Source: Betaproteobacteria bacterium (lineage in GTDB: Bacteria; Pseudomonadota; Gammaproteobacteria; Burkholderiales; Casimicrobiaceae). From it: DNA of 64,000 nucleotides. The notes under the pieces are model-generated. The model was given only the letters and a program-made list of their open reading frames with translations. It had not been told where the DNA came from and did not search any database. Location: positions 54,111 through 118,110 of the forward strand of contig JAPUER010000007.1 in assembly GCA_027492485.1 (NCBI GenBank). The letters are read 5' to 3'. Position numbers and translations under genes: made by a program. Below, piece by piece: positions 53,439-61,494 of the stretch; within the stretch, counting starts at the first letter, position 1, and every line of letters begins with the position of its first letter.

Positions 53439-54686
53439 TCAAGCCACCTTGCGCAGATGAAAGTGCATCACGTCGGTGCGTCCGCTGTCGAAGCCAGCCT
53501 CACAGTAAGCGAGGTAGAGGCGCCAGACACGGATGAACGGCTCATCAAAGCCCAGCGTGCGCACCTCGTTCAGCGCGGCCTCAAAAGCCGCGCGCCAGCG
53601 ACGCAGCGTTTCGGCGTAGTCCTTGCCAAAGGCGAACGATTCCAGCGTGCCAAGACCGGCCTTGTCGGCCTCCCGGCGAAATCGCGCCGGGGCCGGCAAC
53701 ATGCCGCCCGGAAAAATGAACTGCTGGATGAAATCGGTGCCGCCACGATATTGCTCGAAGCGTGCATCGTCGATGGTGATGCTCTGGATCAGCGCTTCGC
53801 CACCGTGCTTCAGCCGCGCCGCCACGGTCTCAAAGTACCCCGGCCAGTATTGCTCACCCACCGCCTCGAACATCTCGATCGACACTACTGCATCGTAGCT
53901 GCCTGCAAGATCGCGATAGTCACAAAACTCCAGTGTTGCCAGCCCATCAAGTCCGGCACGACGCAGACGATCCTGGGCAAACTCAAGCTGCGCCTGCGAC
54001 ACCGTGATGCCGTGCACCTGAATGCCGCGCGCTGCGGCGTATTCGGCAAAGCCGCCCCAGCCGCAGCCGATTTCCAGCACCCGCTGGCCCGGTTGCAGCC
54101 GCAACGTATCGATGATGCGCTGGTACTTTCGGTATTGTGCGCTGGCGAGCGGCTGCGAAAACTCACCCGCAAACAATGCCGATGAGTACGTCCACGAGCC
54201 GTCGAGCCAGAGACGGTAGAAGTCGTTGCCGAGGTCGTAGTGCGCGTGAATGTTGCGCTTGCTGCCCGCTTTCGAGTTGCGATTGAGCAGGTGGCGGATG
54301 CGGTGCACCAGCCCGGCGATCCCGCTGGAGTGCATCAGCTTCGCCACCACCTGCTCGTTGGCGATGACGAGACGCAGCAGTGCGGTGAGATCGGCCGAGT
54401 CCACCCAGCCATCGCGCAGTGCTTCGGCAAAGCCGATGTCACCACCGCTCAGGATTTTGCTGCATGCACGCCAATCGGCAATCGCCAGATGCGCTGCTGC
54501 GACGCCGTCGGCACTGGCGCGCCCGAACGAAAGGTGGCGGCCGTCCGGCGTGTGCACCACCAGATGGCCATGCCGCAAATGCTCCAGTGTGCGCAGGAAG
54601 GCCCGCGCCGCCAGCGGGATGCGCTGCTTGTGCCGTGCGTGCGCGATGCCGTGATTGCCGGCGTTCAGGCTTTCGGTGGTCGACAT
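53439..54686 (-). CDS. Cyclopropane-fatty-acyl-phospholipid synthase family methyltransferase
   Basis: The enzyme is predicted to transfer a methylene or methyl group from S-adenosylmethionine to unsaturated phospholipid acyl chains. The 415-residue protein has the SAM motif VLEIGCGWGGFAEYAAARG, the bicarbonate/active-site region SIEMFEAVGEQYWPGYFE, and the YDLGNDFYRLWLDGSWTYS segment of Cfa proteins. The product could be cyclopropane, methylated or furan-precursor fatty acid. It lies in an operon with DUF1365 and FAD-oxidase-like genes. Confidence 0.92.
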   Translation of the reverse strand: MSTTESLNAGNHGIAHARHKQRIPLAARAFLRTLEHLRHGHLVVHTPDGRHLSFGRASADGVAAAHLAIADWRACSKILSGGDIGFAEALRDGWVDSADLTALLRLVIANEQVVAKLMHSSGIAGLVHRIRHLLNRNSKAGSKRNIHAHYDLGNDFYRLWLDGSWTYSSALFAGEFSQPLASAQYRKYQRIIDTLRLQPGQRVLEIGCGWGGFAEYAAARGIQVHGITVSQAQLEFAQDRLRRAGLDGLATLEFCDYRDLAGSYDAVVSIEMFEAVGEQYWPGYFETVAARLKHGGEALIQSITIDDARFEQYRGGTDFIQQFIFPGGMLPAPARFRREADKAGLGTLESFAFGKDYAETLRRWRAAFEAALNEVRTLGFDEPFIRVWRLYLAYCEAGFDSGRTDVMHFHLRKVA

Positions 54687-54688
54687 GG

Positions 54689-55543
54689 TCAGACGCTTCC
54701 TTTCTTTGCTTCTTCAGCGGTATTGCCAGTGCGCAACGGCCCGGTGTAGGCCGGCTTGTGAAACCAGGGCACGCGCTTCAGCCAAAGGCGCAGCGCCTGC
54801 CAGTGAATGCGGGCGACGACGCCGAAGGTCATCAGCGGAAATCGCCACAGCTGTGCGCGCAAGGCCGCACCGTCCAGCGCCACCGCGTGGCCCGCGATGC
54901 GGGTAGCGATGAGCAATTGTTCGCCGTCGTAGTAGTCAACGTCAACCCGTCGCGCGGTGCGTCCAGCGGTAACACGGAAGCGATAGCGCCCCCGCACTTC
55001 GCAAAACGGCGACACATGCATCGCCTTGCGGCAGGCAAGCGCGGTGTCGGTGCCGATGGCGCCGCGATCCTGGGCAGTGATCACATAGAAGTGGTGCTCG
55101 CCAAAGGTGTTATTGACCTCGGCGATCAGCACGCGCAGCGCGCCCATCTCGTCGTGACAGAACCAAAAATTCACCGGGTTGAACACAAAGCCAAACAGTC
55201 TCGGAAACGTTTGCAGCTCGATACGCGAAGTACCTGGCAACAGTTTCACACCCGCTACGGCCGCCTGCTCGCGCGCCCACGTCGCGAGCGCCAAGCCATC
55301 GCGCGCGCCGTAGTCGCGCGTGCGCAGCGTGAACGGGCGCAGGGACGACCAACGATTGCGCGGATCGATGCGCAGCCAGCCAGCCGTCGCGGCGGGCAAT
55401 TCGTGCAGGCGCTCCACATCAACGCGCAAACAGAACAGTGGGTAGCGAAAGCGATGCGCCGTGGGCCGCATGCGCTCGTGCACCACGGAGGCAATGATCA
55501 GTTCCCCGGCTGCTCGTGGCGTATCGTGCCGCCGATACGTCAT
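54689..55543 (-). CDS. DUF1365 family protein
   Basis: This 284-residue protein of unknown biochemical role belongs to DUF1365, seen in RPTAHRFRYPLFCLRVDVERL, PRLFGFVFNPVNFWFCHDEMG and NTFGEHHFYVI. It is nearly always encoded beside Cfa-type methyltransferases and FAD-dependent amine-oxidase-like proteins, suggesting action on the same modified fatty acids. The chosen ATG overlaps the upstream stop (ATGA); an in-frame ATG four codons upstream is an alternative. Confidence 0.9.
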   Translation of the reverse strand: MTYRRHDTPRAAGELIIASVVHERMRPTAHRFRYPLFCLRVDVERLHELPAATAGWLRIDPRNRWSSLRPFTLRTRDYGARDGLALATWAREQAAVAGVKLLPGTSRIELQTFPRLFGFVFNPVNFWFCHDEMGALRVLIAEVNNTFGEHHFYVITAQDRGAIGTDTALACRKAMHVSPFCEVRGRYRFRVTAGRTARRVDVDYYDGEQLLIATRIAGHAVALDGAALRAQLWRFPLMTFGVVARIHWQALRLWLKRVPWFHKPAYTGPLRTGNTAEEAKKGSV

Positions 55544-56904
55544 GGTCGCGCCCATTCCGGCAACTCGCCAAAACGCTGCGCCACGCGTACTGCCGACAGC
55601 AAGCCGTCTTCATGAAAGCCATAGCGCGTCCACGCGCCGGCGAGCCATACGTGCCCGCGTCCCTGCACGGCGGGCAACGCGTCTTGCGCGCGGATGGCCG
55701 TGGCGTCGAACACCGGGTGTTCGTAGACGAAATGCCGGATTTGTTTCTCCGGCGCGGGCAGCGTGCGCGGGTTCAGCGTCACCACCAGTGGCGTCTGGAA
55801 CGGTAGCCGCTGCAAGCGGTTCAGCAGATAGCTCACGCAGACGCCCCGCTGCGATTTGCCCGCTGCGCGGCCGGCACCGTCCCGATCGACATAGTTCCAC
55901 GCCGACCACAGCTTGCGCCGCCGCGGCAGCAAGGCGGTATCGGTGTGCAGATAGGCATCGTTCGCCTGATAGCGGAACGCAGCGAGCGACTGCAGCAACG
56001 GATCGCCCTCGCCCAGCATGCCACCCCGTGCGATGCCCGCCTCGATCAGCATCAGCGAATCAGGCGCGTGACCGGCCAGCACCACGTCGTCGAAGTGCTC
56101 CGTTTGACCACCGACAATGATGTCCACGCCAATTTTGCGCGGAATCACCGCCTGCACCGCCGCGCCGTGGCGACAATCCGGCAGTGCCGCCAAAATGCGC
56201 TGCACGTAACTGCGCGAGCCATTGAGCACCGAGCGCCACAGCGGCCGGTTGTTCACCTGCAGCAGGCAATGGTTCTGGCAAAAGCGCAGAAAGGTCGCCG
56301 CCGGGTAGTCGAGGATTTCATCCGCTCGTGTGGACCAGATCGACGCTGCCATCGGCACCAGATATAGATCGCGCAGCGGCTGGCCGTAGCCATGCGCGTC
56401 CAGCAGTTGCGCGAGCGTGCGCTCCGGCGTGGGTTCGCATTCGGCCAGATGCGCAGCGACGTTGCGGTTGAAGCGCAGCAGGTCGCGGATCATCCCGATG
56501 AAGCGCGGCGAGAGCAGATTGCCCGGCTGCGCAAACACGGTCGCGAGATTGGTCCCCGCCCACTCCAGCCGGCCGCCCTCGGCGCTGACGGCGAAGCTCA
56601 TCTCGGTCTCGTAGCTCCCCACGCCCAGCTCGCCGAACAGGCCGATCAGGTTCGGGTAGGTTTTGCCGTTGAACACCAGAAAGCCTGTGTCCACAGCTGC
56701 CGTGGCACCGTCGAGCGTCACGTCCACGGTGTTGGCATGGCCGCCGAAGCGGCCGTCGCGCTCGTAGAGCGTCACCGCGTGGCCCTGGCGCGTCAGCAGC
56801 CAGGCGGCGCCGAGCCCGGCAACGCCCGCACCGACGACGGCAATGCGACGGGGGACGCCGTCCGGCTGGGCTTTCTGATCGAAATGCTTGGTGTCTTGAG
56901 CCAC
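55540..56904 (-). CDS. FAD-dependent amine-oxidase-like flavoprotein (cfa operon)
   Basis: This 454-residue protein has the dinucleotide-binding motif RIAVVGAGVAGLGAAWLL and the ERDGRFGGHANT sequence of the amine-oxidase/desaturase family. It is the first gene of the eight-gene leftward operon. Homologues adjacent to DUF1365 and Cfa are linked in Rhodobacter to formation of methylated or furan fatty acids. A GTG codon is the likely start. It faces tetR across the palindromic operator. Confidence 0.9.
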   Translation of the reverse strand: MAQDTKHFDQKAQPDGVPRRIAVVGAGVAGLGAAWLLTRQGHAVTLYERDGRFGGHANTVDVTLDGATAAVDTGFLVFNGKTYPNLIGLFGELGVGSYETEMSFAVSAEGGRLEWAGTNLATVFAQPGNLLSPRFIGMIRDLLRFNRNVAAHLAECEPTPERTLAQLLDAHGYGQPLRDLYLVPMAASIWSTRADEILDYPAATFLRFCQNHCLLQVNNRPLWRSVLNGSRSYVQRILAALPDCRHGAAVQAVIPRKIGVDIIVGGQTEHFDDVVLAGHAPDSLMLIEAGIARGGMLGEGDPLLQSLAAFRYQANDAYLHTDTALLPRRRKLWSAWNYVDRDGAGRAAGKSQRGVCVSYLLNRLQRLPFQTPLVVTLNPRTLPAPEKQIRHFVYEHPVFDATAIRAQDALPAVQGRGHVWLAGAWTRYGFHEDGLLSAVRVAQRFGELPEWARP

Positions 56905-56916
56905 GGGGAATAGAAT

Positions 56917-56953
56917 AGTTACTGAACGGTAGCGACGCTACTATACAGTAACT
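56917..56953. promoter_or_regulatory. Large palindromic operator between the cfa operon and tetR
   Basis: A dyad of 37 bp is centred at 56935: the left arm begins AGTTACTG and contains GGTAGC, and the right arm contains GCTAC and ends CAGTAACT. It has the length and symmetry of a TetR-family operator. It overlaps candidate promoters in both directions, so the adjacent regulator could control both transcripts. Confidence 0.75.
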
Positions 56954-56968
56954 TTTTTTACTTGTTAG
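56940..56968 (-). promoter_or_regulatory. Candidate promoter of the cfa-DUF1365 operon
   Basis: The minus strand has CTAACA, a 17-base spacer and TATAGT, a plausible sigma-70 promoter. Its -10 element lies inside the palindromic operator. On the plus strand TTACTG, 17 bases and TATACA could serve the regulator gene. Neither has been verified. Confidence 0.5.
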
Positions 56969-56974
56969 TATTTT

Positions 56975-57589
56975 TTGAGTCTGCTCAAGCGCATCAGCTT
57001 TAAGGACCAGGCGTTCCAGCAGCGCGAGGACGCTATCCTCGACGCCGCCACACGCATCCTCACCAGTCGTGGGTTCGATCTGATGACGATGGACGACGTC
57101 GCCACTGAGGTGGGCGTCTCCAAGCCGAGCCTCTACAAGCACTTCAAGTCAAAAGAAGACCTCGCCGGCGAATGCATGATCCGCCTGCTCGACGGCGCCA
57201 ACGAGTTCCTGGCCGCGCTGCCGGACGAGCTGACCGCGCTGGAACGCATCCGGCGCCTGCTCGGCTGGGCGCTGGAACTGCGGCTACAGGGCGGCCTGCC
57301 CTTCCTGCCCGCCACCAGCCCGCACGTTCGCGACATGCTGGTGAAAAACCTCGGCTACACCATGCGCGCGCTCAAGCTCAACGGCGCGCTCAGCAAGCTG
57401 GTGCGCGAGGCACAAAAGGCCGGCCAGATGCGCAAGGATTTGCCCGAGGACGTCGTCCTCTACTCGTTCTACGCCCGCACCTGCGACCCCTCCGTCGAGT
57501 TCCTGCGCCTCTACAGCAAGCTCAGCAACGCCGAGATTGTGGAGCACACGTTGTCGGTGTATTTCGATGGCGTGGGCGCAACCGCGTAA
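56975..57589 (+). CDS. TetR family transcriptional regulator
   Basis: This 204-residue repressor has the N-terminal HTH (AILDAATRILTSRGFDLMTMDDVATEVGVSKPSLYKHFKSKEDL) and a helical C-terminal ligand domain. It starts with TTG; no ATG or GTG lies in the needed position, and no clear ribosome-binding site is visible. It is divergent from the FAD/cfa operon and lies beside a 37-bp dyad that is probably its operator. The ligand may be a fatty acid or acyl-CoA, an inference from the target operon. Confidence 0.92.
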   Translation: MSLLKRISFKDQAFQQREDAILDAATRILTSRGFDLMTMDDVATEVGVSKPSLYKHFKSKEDLAGECMIRLLDGANEFLAALPDELTALERIRRLLGWALELRLQGGLPFLPATSPHVRDMLVKNLGYTMRALKLNGALSKLVREAQKAGQMRKDLPEDVVLYSFYARTCDPSVEFLRLYSKLSNAEIVEHTLSVYFDGVGATA

Positions 57590-57898
57590 TCCGCACCATC
57601 GCCGTCGTCCCCGCGTAGGCGGGAACCCAGACCGAACGCGGCTCGTGCGCGGCTTGCAGTCCCGCGCGCCCGGGAATGCATCGGCTCAACGCCTTTTCGC
57701 TGAAAACCCCATTCAATGTGTGCTTTGACACCTATTCTGTAAAAAGTCGACTTGTTGCGAAAACCACGTCTTAGCCCAAATCCTATGCGGGTTTCAACGA
57801 AAAGATGCATCCCCAGCGCGCGTACCCAAGCGCCCAAAGCAATGCACATATACGCACACTTACAATTGCGTCATTACAAGCATCCGCCTACACCCGCC
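57590..57898. repeat. Intergenic region after tetR with a dispersed CGTC(G/A)TTCC...GCGGGAA repeat
   Basis: No gene is visible. At 57603-57631 lies CGTCGTCCCCGCGTAGGC followed by GGGAACCCAG, a short palindromic element (CCGCGTAGGCGGG). It resembles GTCATTCTCGCGATGCGGGA at 63909-63928, and such sequences are widespread in beta- and gammaproteobacteria. The region from 57700 to 57850 holds nothing recognisable. Confidence 0.45.
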
Positions 57899-58132
57899 AT
57901 GTCGCAAATCACTCTTTACCTCGACGAAGCCACGCAGTCGCTGGTGGATCAGGCCGCCCTTGCGCACGGCATCTCCAAAAGCCGTTGGGTGGCCGAGGCG
58001 ATCCGCCGCTACGTCGCGCACGATTGGCCGCCCGCGTGCCTCGATCTCGCGGGCAGCTTCCCGGACTTTCCGCTGGTAAGCGATAGCACCGGCAACGAGC
58101 AGCCGGAAGACACGCCGCGCGTGGGCTTCTAG
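57899..58132 (+). CDS. Ribbon-helix-helix (CopG-type) antitoxin
   Basis: This 77-residue protein starts MSQITLYLDEATQSLVDQAALAHGISKSRWVAEAIRRYV, a ribbon-helix-helix DNA-binding domain. The C-terminal 30 residues would bind the toxin. It is followed after 9 bases by a VapC-like PIN gene, so it is the antitoxin of a VapBC-type pair and probably represses their promoter. Confidence 0.9.
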   Translation: MSQITLYLDEATQSLVDQAALAHGISKSRWVAEAIRRYVAHDWPPACLDLAGSFPDFPLVSDSTGNEQPEDTPRVGF

Positions 58133-58141
58133 TGGCCCACC

Positions 58142-58546
58142 ATGCTGATCCTCGACAGCAACACCATCGGCTACTACTTCCGCGGCGACCCACAGATCGT
58201 GCCGCGCCTGCAGGCGATGCGCCCCGCCGACCTCGGCGTCCCGGCGATTGTGGAGTATGAGTTGCGCTACCGGCTGCATCGCCTGCCGCCGGAGGCCGCC
58301 GCCCCGCGCCTCGCCGCGCTCGACCGGCTACTGCAACCGATGCAACGCCTGCCCTTCGACACCGAATGCGCCAACATCGCCGCCCGCATCCGCGCCGAGC
58401 TCGACGCTGCAGGCACGCCCATCGGCCCGCACGACACGCTGATCGCGGCGACTGCGATTCGGTATCGGGGGACGCTGGTGACGCGCAATGTGCGGGAGTT
58501 TTCGCGGGTCGTTGGGTTGCGGTGGGTGGATTGGCACGATGGATAG
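58142..58546 (+). CDS. vapC: VapC-like PIN-domain toxin
   Basis: This 134-residue ribonuclease of the PIN family has the acidic active site: D5 (LILDSNTIG), E38 or E40 (AIVEYELRY), D98 (GPHDTLIAATA) and N116 (VTRNVREF). It is likely to cleave tRNA or rRNA when freed from the upstream antitoxin. Its start closely follows the antitoxin stop. It is intact. Confidence 0.9.
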   Translation: MLILDSNTIGYYFRGDPQIVPRLQAMRPADLGVPAIVEYELRYRLHRLPPEAAAPRLAALDRLLQPMQRLPFDTECANIAARIRAELDAAGTPIGPHDTLIAATAIRYRGTLVTRNVREFSRVVGLRWVDWHDG

Positions 58547-58656
58547 CAGTCACACGCGCCTCGCCACGGCGGGACTTGTGCCCATGGACAAGCTTGACGA
58601 ACAGAACGGGTCTACACGCAACCAAAATCAGGACGGTGCCGCAGAGAAGATTCGGC

Positions 58657-59073
58657 TCACCGACGCTGCACCGCCGCCCAAGCCGCGCCCGCTCTCCGCA
58701 TCAAGCTCGGATGCAGCACGCCGAGCCTGGGTATCTGCCCGTGCGGCGCTTCCGGTGGCACCTTGAACCACTCTTCGTTGTACGGTAGTTCGACGGTTTG
58801 CCTGAAATTGAACTTGGTGGGATAGCTCAGTCCGGCCAGCTTGTAGGCGGCGCGGTCCGTCGGCGAGATGAGGAACTCGCCTGCGAGCAGGCGATCTGTT
58901 TTCTGGCTGGTGCCGTAGGCGATCAATACTGCAAAGCGCGGCGCGTCGTCATCGAACACTTTGACCACCAATGCCGGGCGCGGCTTGGGGCCTGGTTCGA
59001 TCGCGCGGTCCTCGGGGAAGTGGCACCAGACGATGTCGCCCGCTTCGGGTGCGGGCCACCAGCGAACGCTCAC
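58657..59073 (-). CDS. PemK/MazF-like toxin
   Basis: This 138-residue protein carries the PemK/MazF-like strand pattern GDIVWCHFPEDRAIEPGPKPRPALVVKVFDD, with the conserved basic residues next to the Pro-Ala strand. It would be an endoribonuclease or a related growth inhibitor. The middle (YGTSQKTDRLLAGEFLISPTDRAAYKLAGL) resembles the longer PemK-like proteins. It lies 2 bases after a small antitoxin-like gene, on the opposite strand to the VapBC-like pair. Confidence 0.72.
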   Translation of the reverse strand: MSVRWWPAPEAGDIVWCHFPEDRAIEPGPKPRPALVVKVFDDDAPRFAVLIAYGTSQKTDRLLAGEFLISPTDRAAYKLAGLSYPTKFNFRQTVELPYNEEWFKVPPEAPHGQIPRLGVLHPSLMRRAGAAWAAVQRR

Positions 59074-59075
59074 GT

Positions 59076-59348
59076 TCAGAACAGGCTGGATTTCACCGAC
59101 TTGTTGTGCCCTTGAGGCGCCGCCTTGCGAATGGCGCGCAGTTGCGTCGCAGTCAGCGGTCCGTCGTCGGCTTCGTAGGCAGGCAAGACGTCGCGCGCAA
59201 GCTGGCGCACTGCGTAATGCAGCACCTGTGTCTCCTTGATGCCAAGCGTAGCGGCCAGTCGCGAGAGCGTCTCCCGACTGACACCCGCATCCGAGTCTGT
59301 CAGACGAAGGCGGAACAACAGTTGGTCTGGGCGCGCAGCGGTCGTCAT
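59076..59348 (-). CDS. Probable antitoxin of the PemK-like toxin
   Basis: This 90-residue protein is the upstream partner in a two-gene operon. Its first half (RLRLTDSDAGVSRETLSRLAATLGIKETQVLHYAVRQLARDVLP) looks like a DNA-binding ribbon-helix-helix or related module, and the charged C-terminal part could contact the toxin. I do not recognise the exact family. The AT-rich upstream region with direct repeats would suit autoregulation. Confidence 0.65.
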   Translation of the reverse strand: MTTAARPDQLLFRLRLTDSDAGVSRETLSRLAATLGIKETQVLHYAVRQLARDVLPAYEADDGPLTATQLRAIRKAAPQGHNKSVKSSLF

Positions 59349-59386
59349 GAAGTTACCCGCAGGATATTGATTGGCGACAAACTTAA

Positions 59387-59405
59387 TATATCAATTTTAT
59401 ATCAA
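59387..59405. promoter_or_regulatory. AT-rich direct repeats upstream of the PemK-like module
   Basis: TATATCAA occurs twice, 11 bp apart, in an AT-rich island that is unique in this GC-rich window. The spacing equals one helical turn, so an autoregulatory antitoxin could bind both repeats. It also contains TATATT- and TTGATA-like words for a promoter directed at the antitoxin gene. Confidence 0.5.
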
Positions 59406-59638
59406 ATAATTGCTGGCGCGATAGCAACGGTGACGCGTCGTTGCGACACAACACGTCCCGCGTCTGCGTCGAAATGTAGCAACTCGTGAGGCGTTACGCG
59501 AGCCTGGGCAGGTATGCGCACCTCGGCACACAACCTGCATCTCACCTGCGCCCGGCGTAAGATTCGCGCCGTGTCCGGTTTGCCTCTCGTCGGCAGCCGC
59601 CCAGACCAACTTGCAGTAAATCATCCGACAGCTTCATC

Positions 59639-60646
59639 ATGGACAACCTCGACCTGGACGTTCTCAAAACCGCCCTTGCCTGGACCGACAGCGGTCGCCG
59701 GGCGACGCTGGGTACGGTGGTGCGCACCTGGGGCAGCGCGCCGCGGCCGGTTGGGGCGATGATGGCGATTCGCGACGACGGGCAGGTGATCGGCTCGGTG
59801 TCGGGCGGCTGCATCGAGGATGATTTGATCGCCAAGGTGAAGGACGGCAAGCTTGCGGCGCGGCTGCCAGAGAGTGTGCGCTACGGCGTGTCGGCCGATC
59901 AGGCGCAACAGTTTGGCCTGCCCTGCGGCGGCACGGTGGAAATGGTGCTGGAGCCGCTGACACCACAGAGCGACATCCGCGGCCTGCTCAGCGATCTCGG
60001 CGCCCACCGCATCGTCAAGCGCACGCTCGACCTCGGCACCGGCGTGACCCGCCGCGACGACGCGACCGGCGCCGATGTGCTCGCCTTCGACGGCCGCACG
60101 CTGACCTCGATCCACGGCCCGCGCTACCGCCTGCTGATCATCGGCGCCGGGCAGCTTTCAAAGTACGTCGCCGCGATGGCGCTGCCGCTCGACTATCAGA
60201 TCACCGTCTGCGATCCGCGCGACGAATATCAGGAGCAATGGCACGATCTGCCGCAGGTCACGATGACCAAGGACATGCCCGACGACACCGTGATCGCGAT
60301 GAATCTGGACCGCAACAGCGCCGTCGTCGCGCTGACGCACGATCCGAAACTCGACGACCTCGCGCTGATGGAGGCGCTGAAGTCGCCCGCGTTCTACGTC
60401 GGCGCGCTGGGCTCGAAGCGCAACAACGAGAAGCGCCGCGAGCGGCTGCTCGAGTTCGATGTGACCGCGGAAGAACTGACCCGGCTGCACGGCCCGGTGG
60501 GACTGGACATCGGCGCCAAAACGCCAAGCGAAATCGCGATTTCCATTCTGGCCGAGATGACCGCACTCAAACGTGGTGCGACGATGGTGCGCGACAGGAG
60601 CGTGGCACCGGCGGTGACGGCGTCCGGCGGCGGCTGTGCGTTGTAA
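59639..60646 (+). CDS. XdhC/CoxF family molybdenum-cofactor protein
   Basis: This 335-residue protein has the XdhC N-terminal domain (DSGRRATLGTVVRTWGSAPRPVGAMMAI, then GSVSGGCIEDDLI and GLPCGGTVEMVLEPL) and a C-terminal Rossmann domain (LLIIGAGQLSKYVAAMALPLDYQITVCDP). XdhC proteins bind molybdenum cofactor and help insert sulfurated cofactor into xanthine-dehydrogenase-type enzymes. The coxSLM enzyme encoded 12 kb away is a likely client, but the gene stands alone here. Confidence 0.92.
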   Translation: MDNLDLDVLKTALAWTDSGRRATLGTVVRTWGSAPRPVGAMMAIRDDGQVIGSVSGGCIEDDLIAKVKDGKLAARLPESVRYGVSADQAQQFGLPCGGTVEMVLEPLTPQSDIRGLLSDLGAHRIVKRTLDLGTGVTRRDDATGADVLAFDGRTLTSIHGPRYRLLIIGAGQLSKYVAAMALPLDYQITVCDPRDEYQEQWHDLPQVTMTKDMPDDTVIAMNLDRNSAVVALTHDPKLDDLALMEALKSPAFYVGALGSKRNNEKRRERLLEFDVTAEELTRLHGPVGLDIGAKTPSEIAISILAEMTALKRGATMVRDRSVAPAVTASGGGCAL

Positions 60647-60684
60647 CGCGTCCGGGGCGACACCGCTAACCAGCCGCCCTACCC

Positions 60685-61476
60685 TTAAAACGTCGCCTTG
60701 ACCGTCGCCAGTTTTTTGCCCAAATCCGCCGACGGCATGTAGCCGACGTTCTTGCTGCCGTCGGCGAATACGACGTGCGGGACGGGACCGACGCCGAGGC
60801 GTTTGGCGAGGCCGGCGACGCGCTGCGTCGGATCGGCGCAAGCCTTGTCGGCGGTGGCGGGCGCCTTGCTGCGCAGCATCCAGTCGTCGTAGGCCCTGAT
60901 GCGGTCGGCGGAGCACCAGAGGTCGCGCGCTTTCGGCGCCGAATCCGGGCTCAACTGCGCCACCATGAAGGTGTAGACGGTGATGTCGTCCATCTCGGCA
61001 AAGCTCTGCCGCAGCTTCTTGCAATAGCCGCAGTATGGGTCTTCGAAGACCACAACCTTGCGGGTGCCCTTGCCTTTCACCAGTTTCACCGCGTCGTTCA
61101 GCGATTCGCCCGCCCACAGCGTCGGCATGACGGCGGCTTCCATCGCGGCGACCAGCGCCTCCTTGCGCTCACGGGTGAGGTCGCGGCCCTTTTCGAGATC
61201 GACCAGCGAGCCCTGGAACAGGAAAGTGGCCGCCTCGTTCACATAAAGCACGTCGGTGCCGATCTGCACTTCATACAGCCCAGCCATCGGCGCCGGGCGA
61301 ATCGCCTCGATCTTGCCGCCCGAGGAAATCTTCGGCCCGAGAACCTTGCGAATGTTGTCGGCAACGGCCTGTGGCGCCGCGCCGACGGGACTCTGCGCAA
61401 GGGCCGGCAACGAGACGAGGACCGCCGCAGCGGCAAGACTGGCAAAGCGCGCGGCGAACCGGGGAACTAACTTCAT
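60685..61476 (-). CDS. DsbC-like periplasmic disulfide isomerase
   Basis: This 263-residue protein has a signal peptide ending PALAQS, an N-terminal cystatin-like dimerisation domain (PAPMAGLYEVQIGTDVLYVNEAATFLFQGSLVDLEKGRDLT) and a thioredoxin domain with active site CGYC (C149, C152). It would isomerise incorrect disulfides in the periplasm as a homodimer. GGAG lies 6 bases before the ATG. It starts 18 bases after gltX, and the two could be cotranscribed. Confidence 0.93.
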   Translation of the reverse strand: MKLVPRFAARFASLAAAAVLVSLPALAQSPVGAAPQAVADNIRKVLGPKISSGGKIEAIRPAPMAGLYEVQIGTDVLYVNEAATFLFQGSLVDLEKGRDLTRERKEALVAAMEAAVMPTLWAGESLNDAVKLVKGKGTRKVVVFEDPYCGYCKKLRQSFAEMDDITVYTFMVAQLSPDSAPKARDLWCSADRIRAYDDWMLRSKAPATADKACADPTQRVAGLAKRLGVGPVPHVVFADGSKNVGYMPSADLGKKLATVKATF

Positions 61477-61494
61477 GACGTACTCCAAAAAAAT

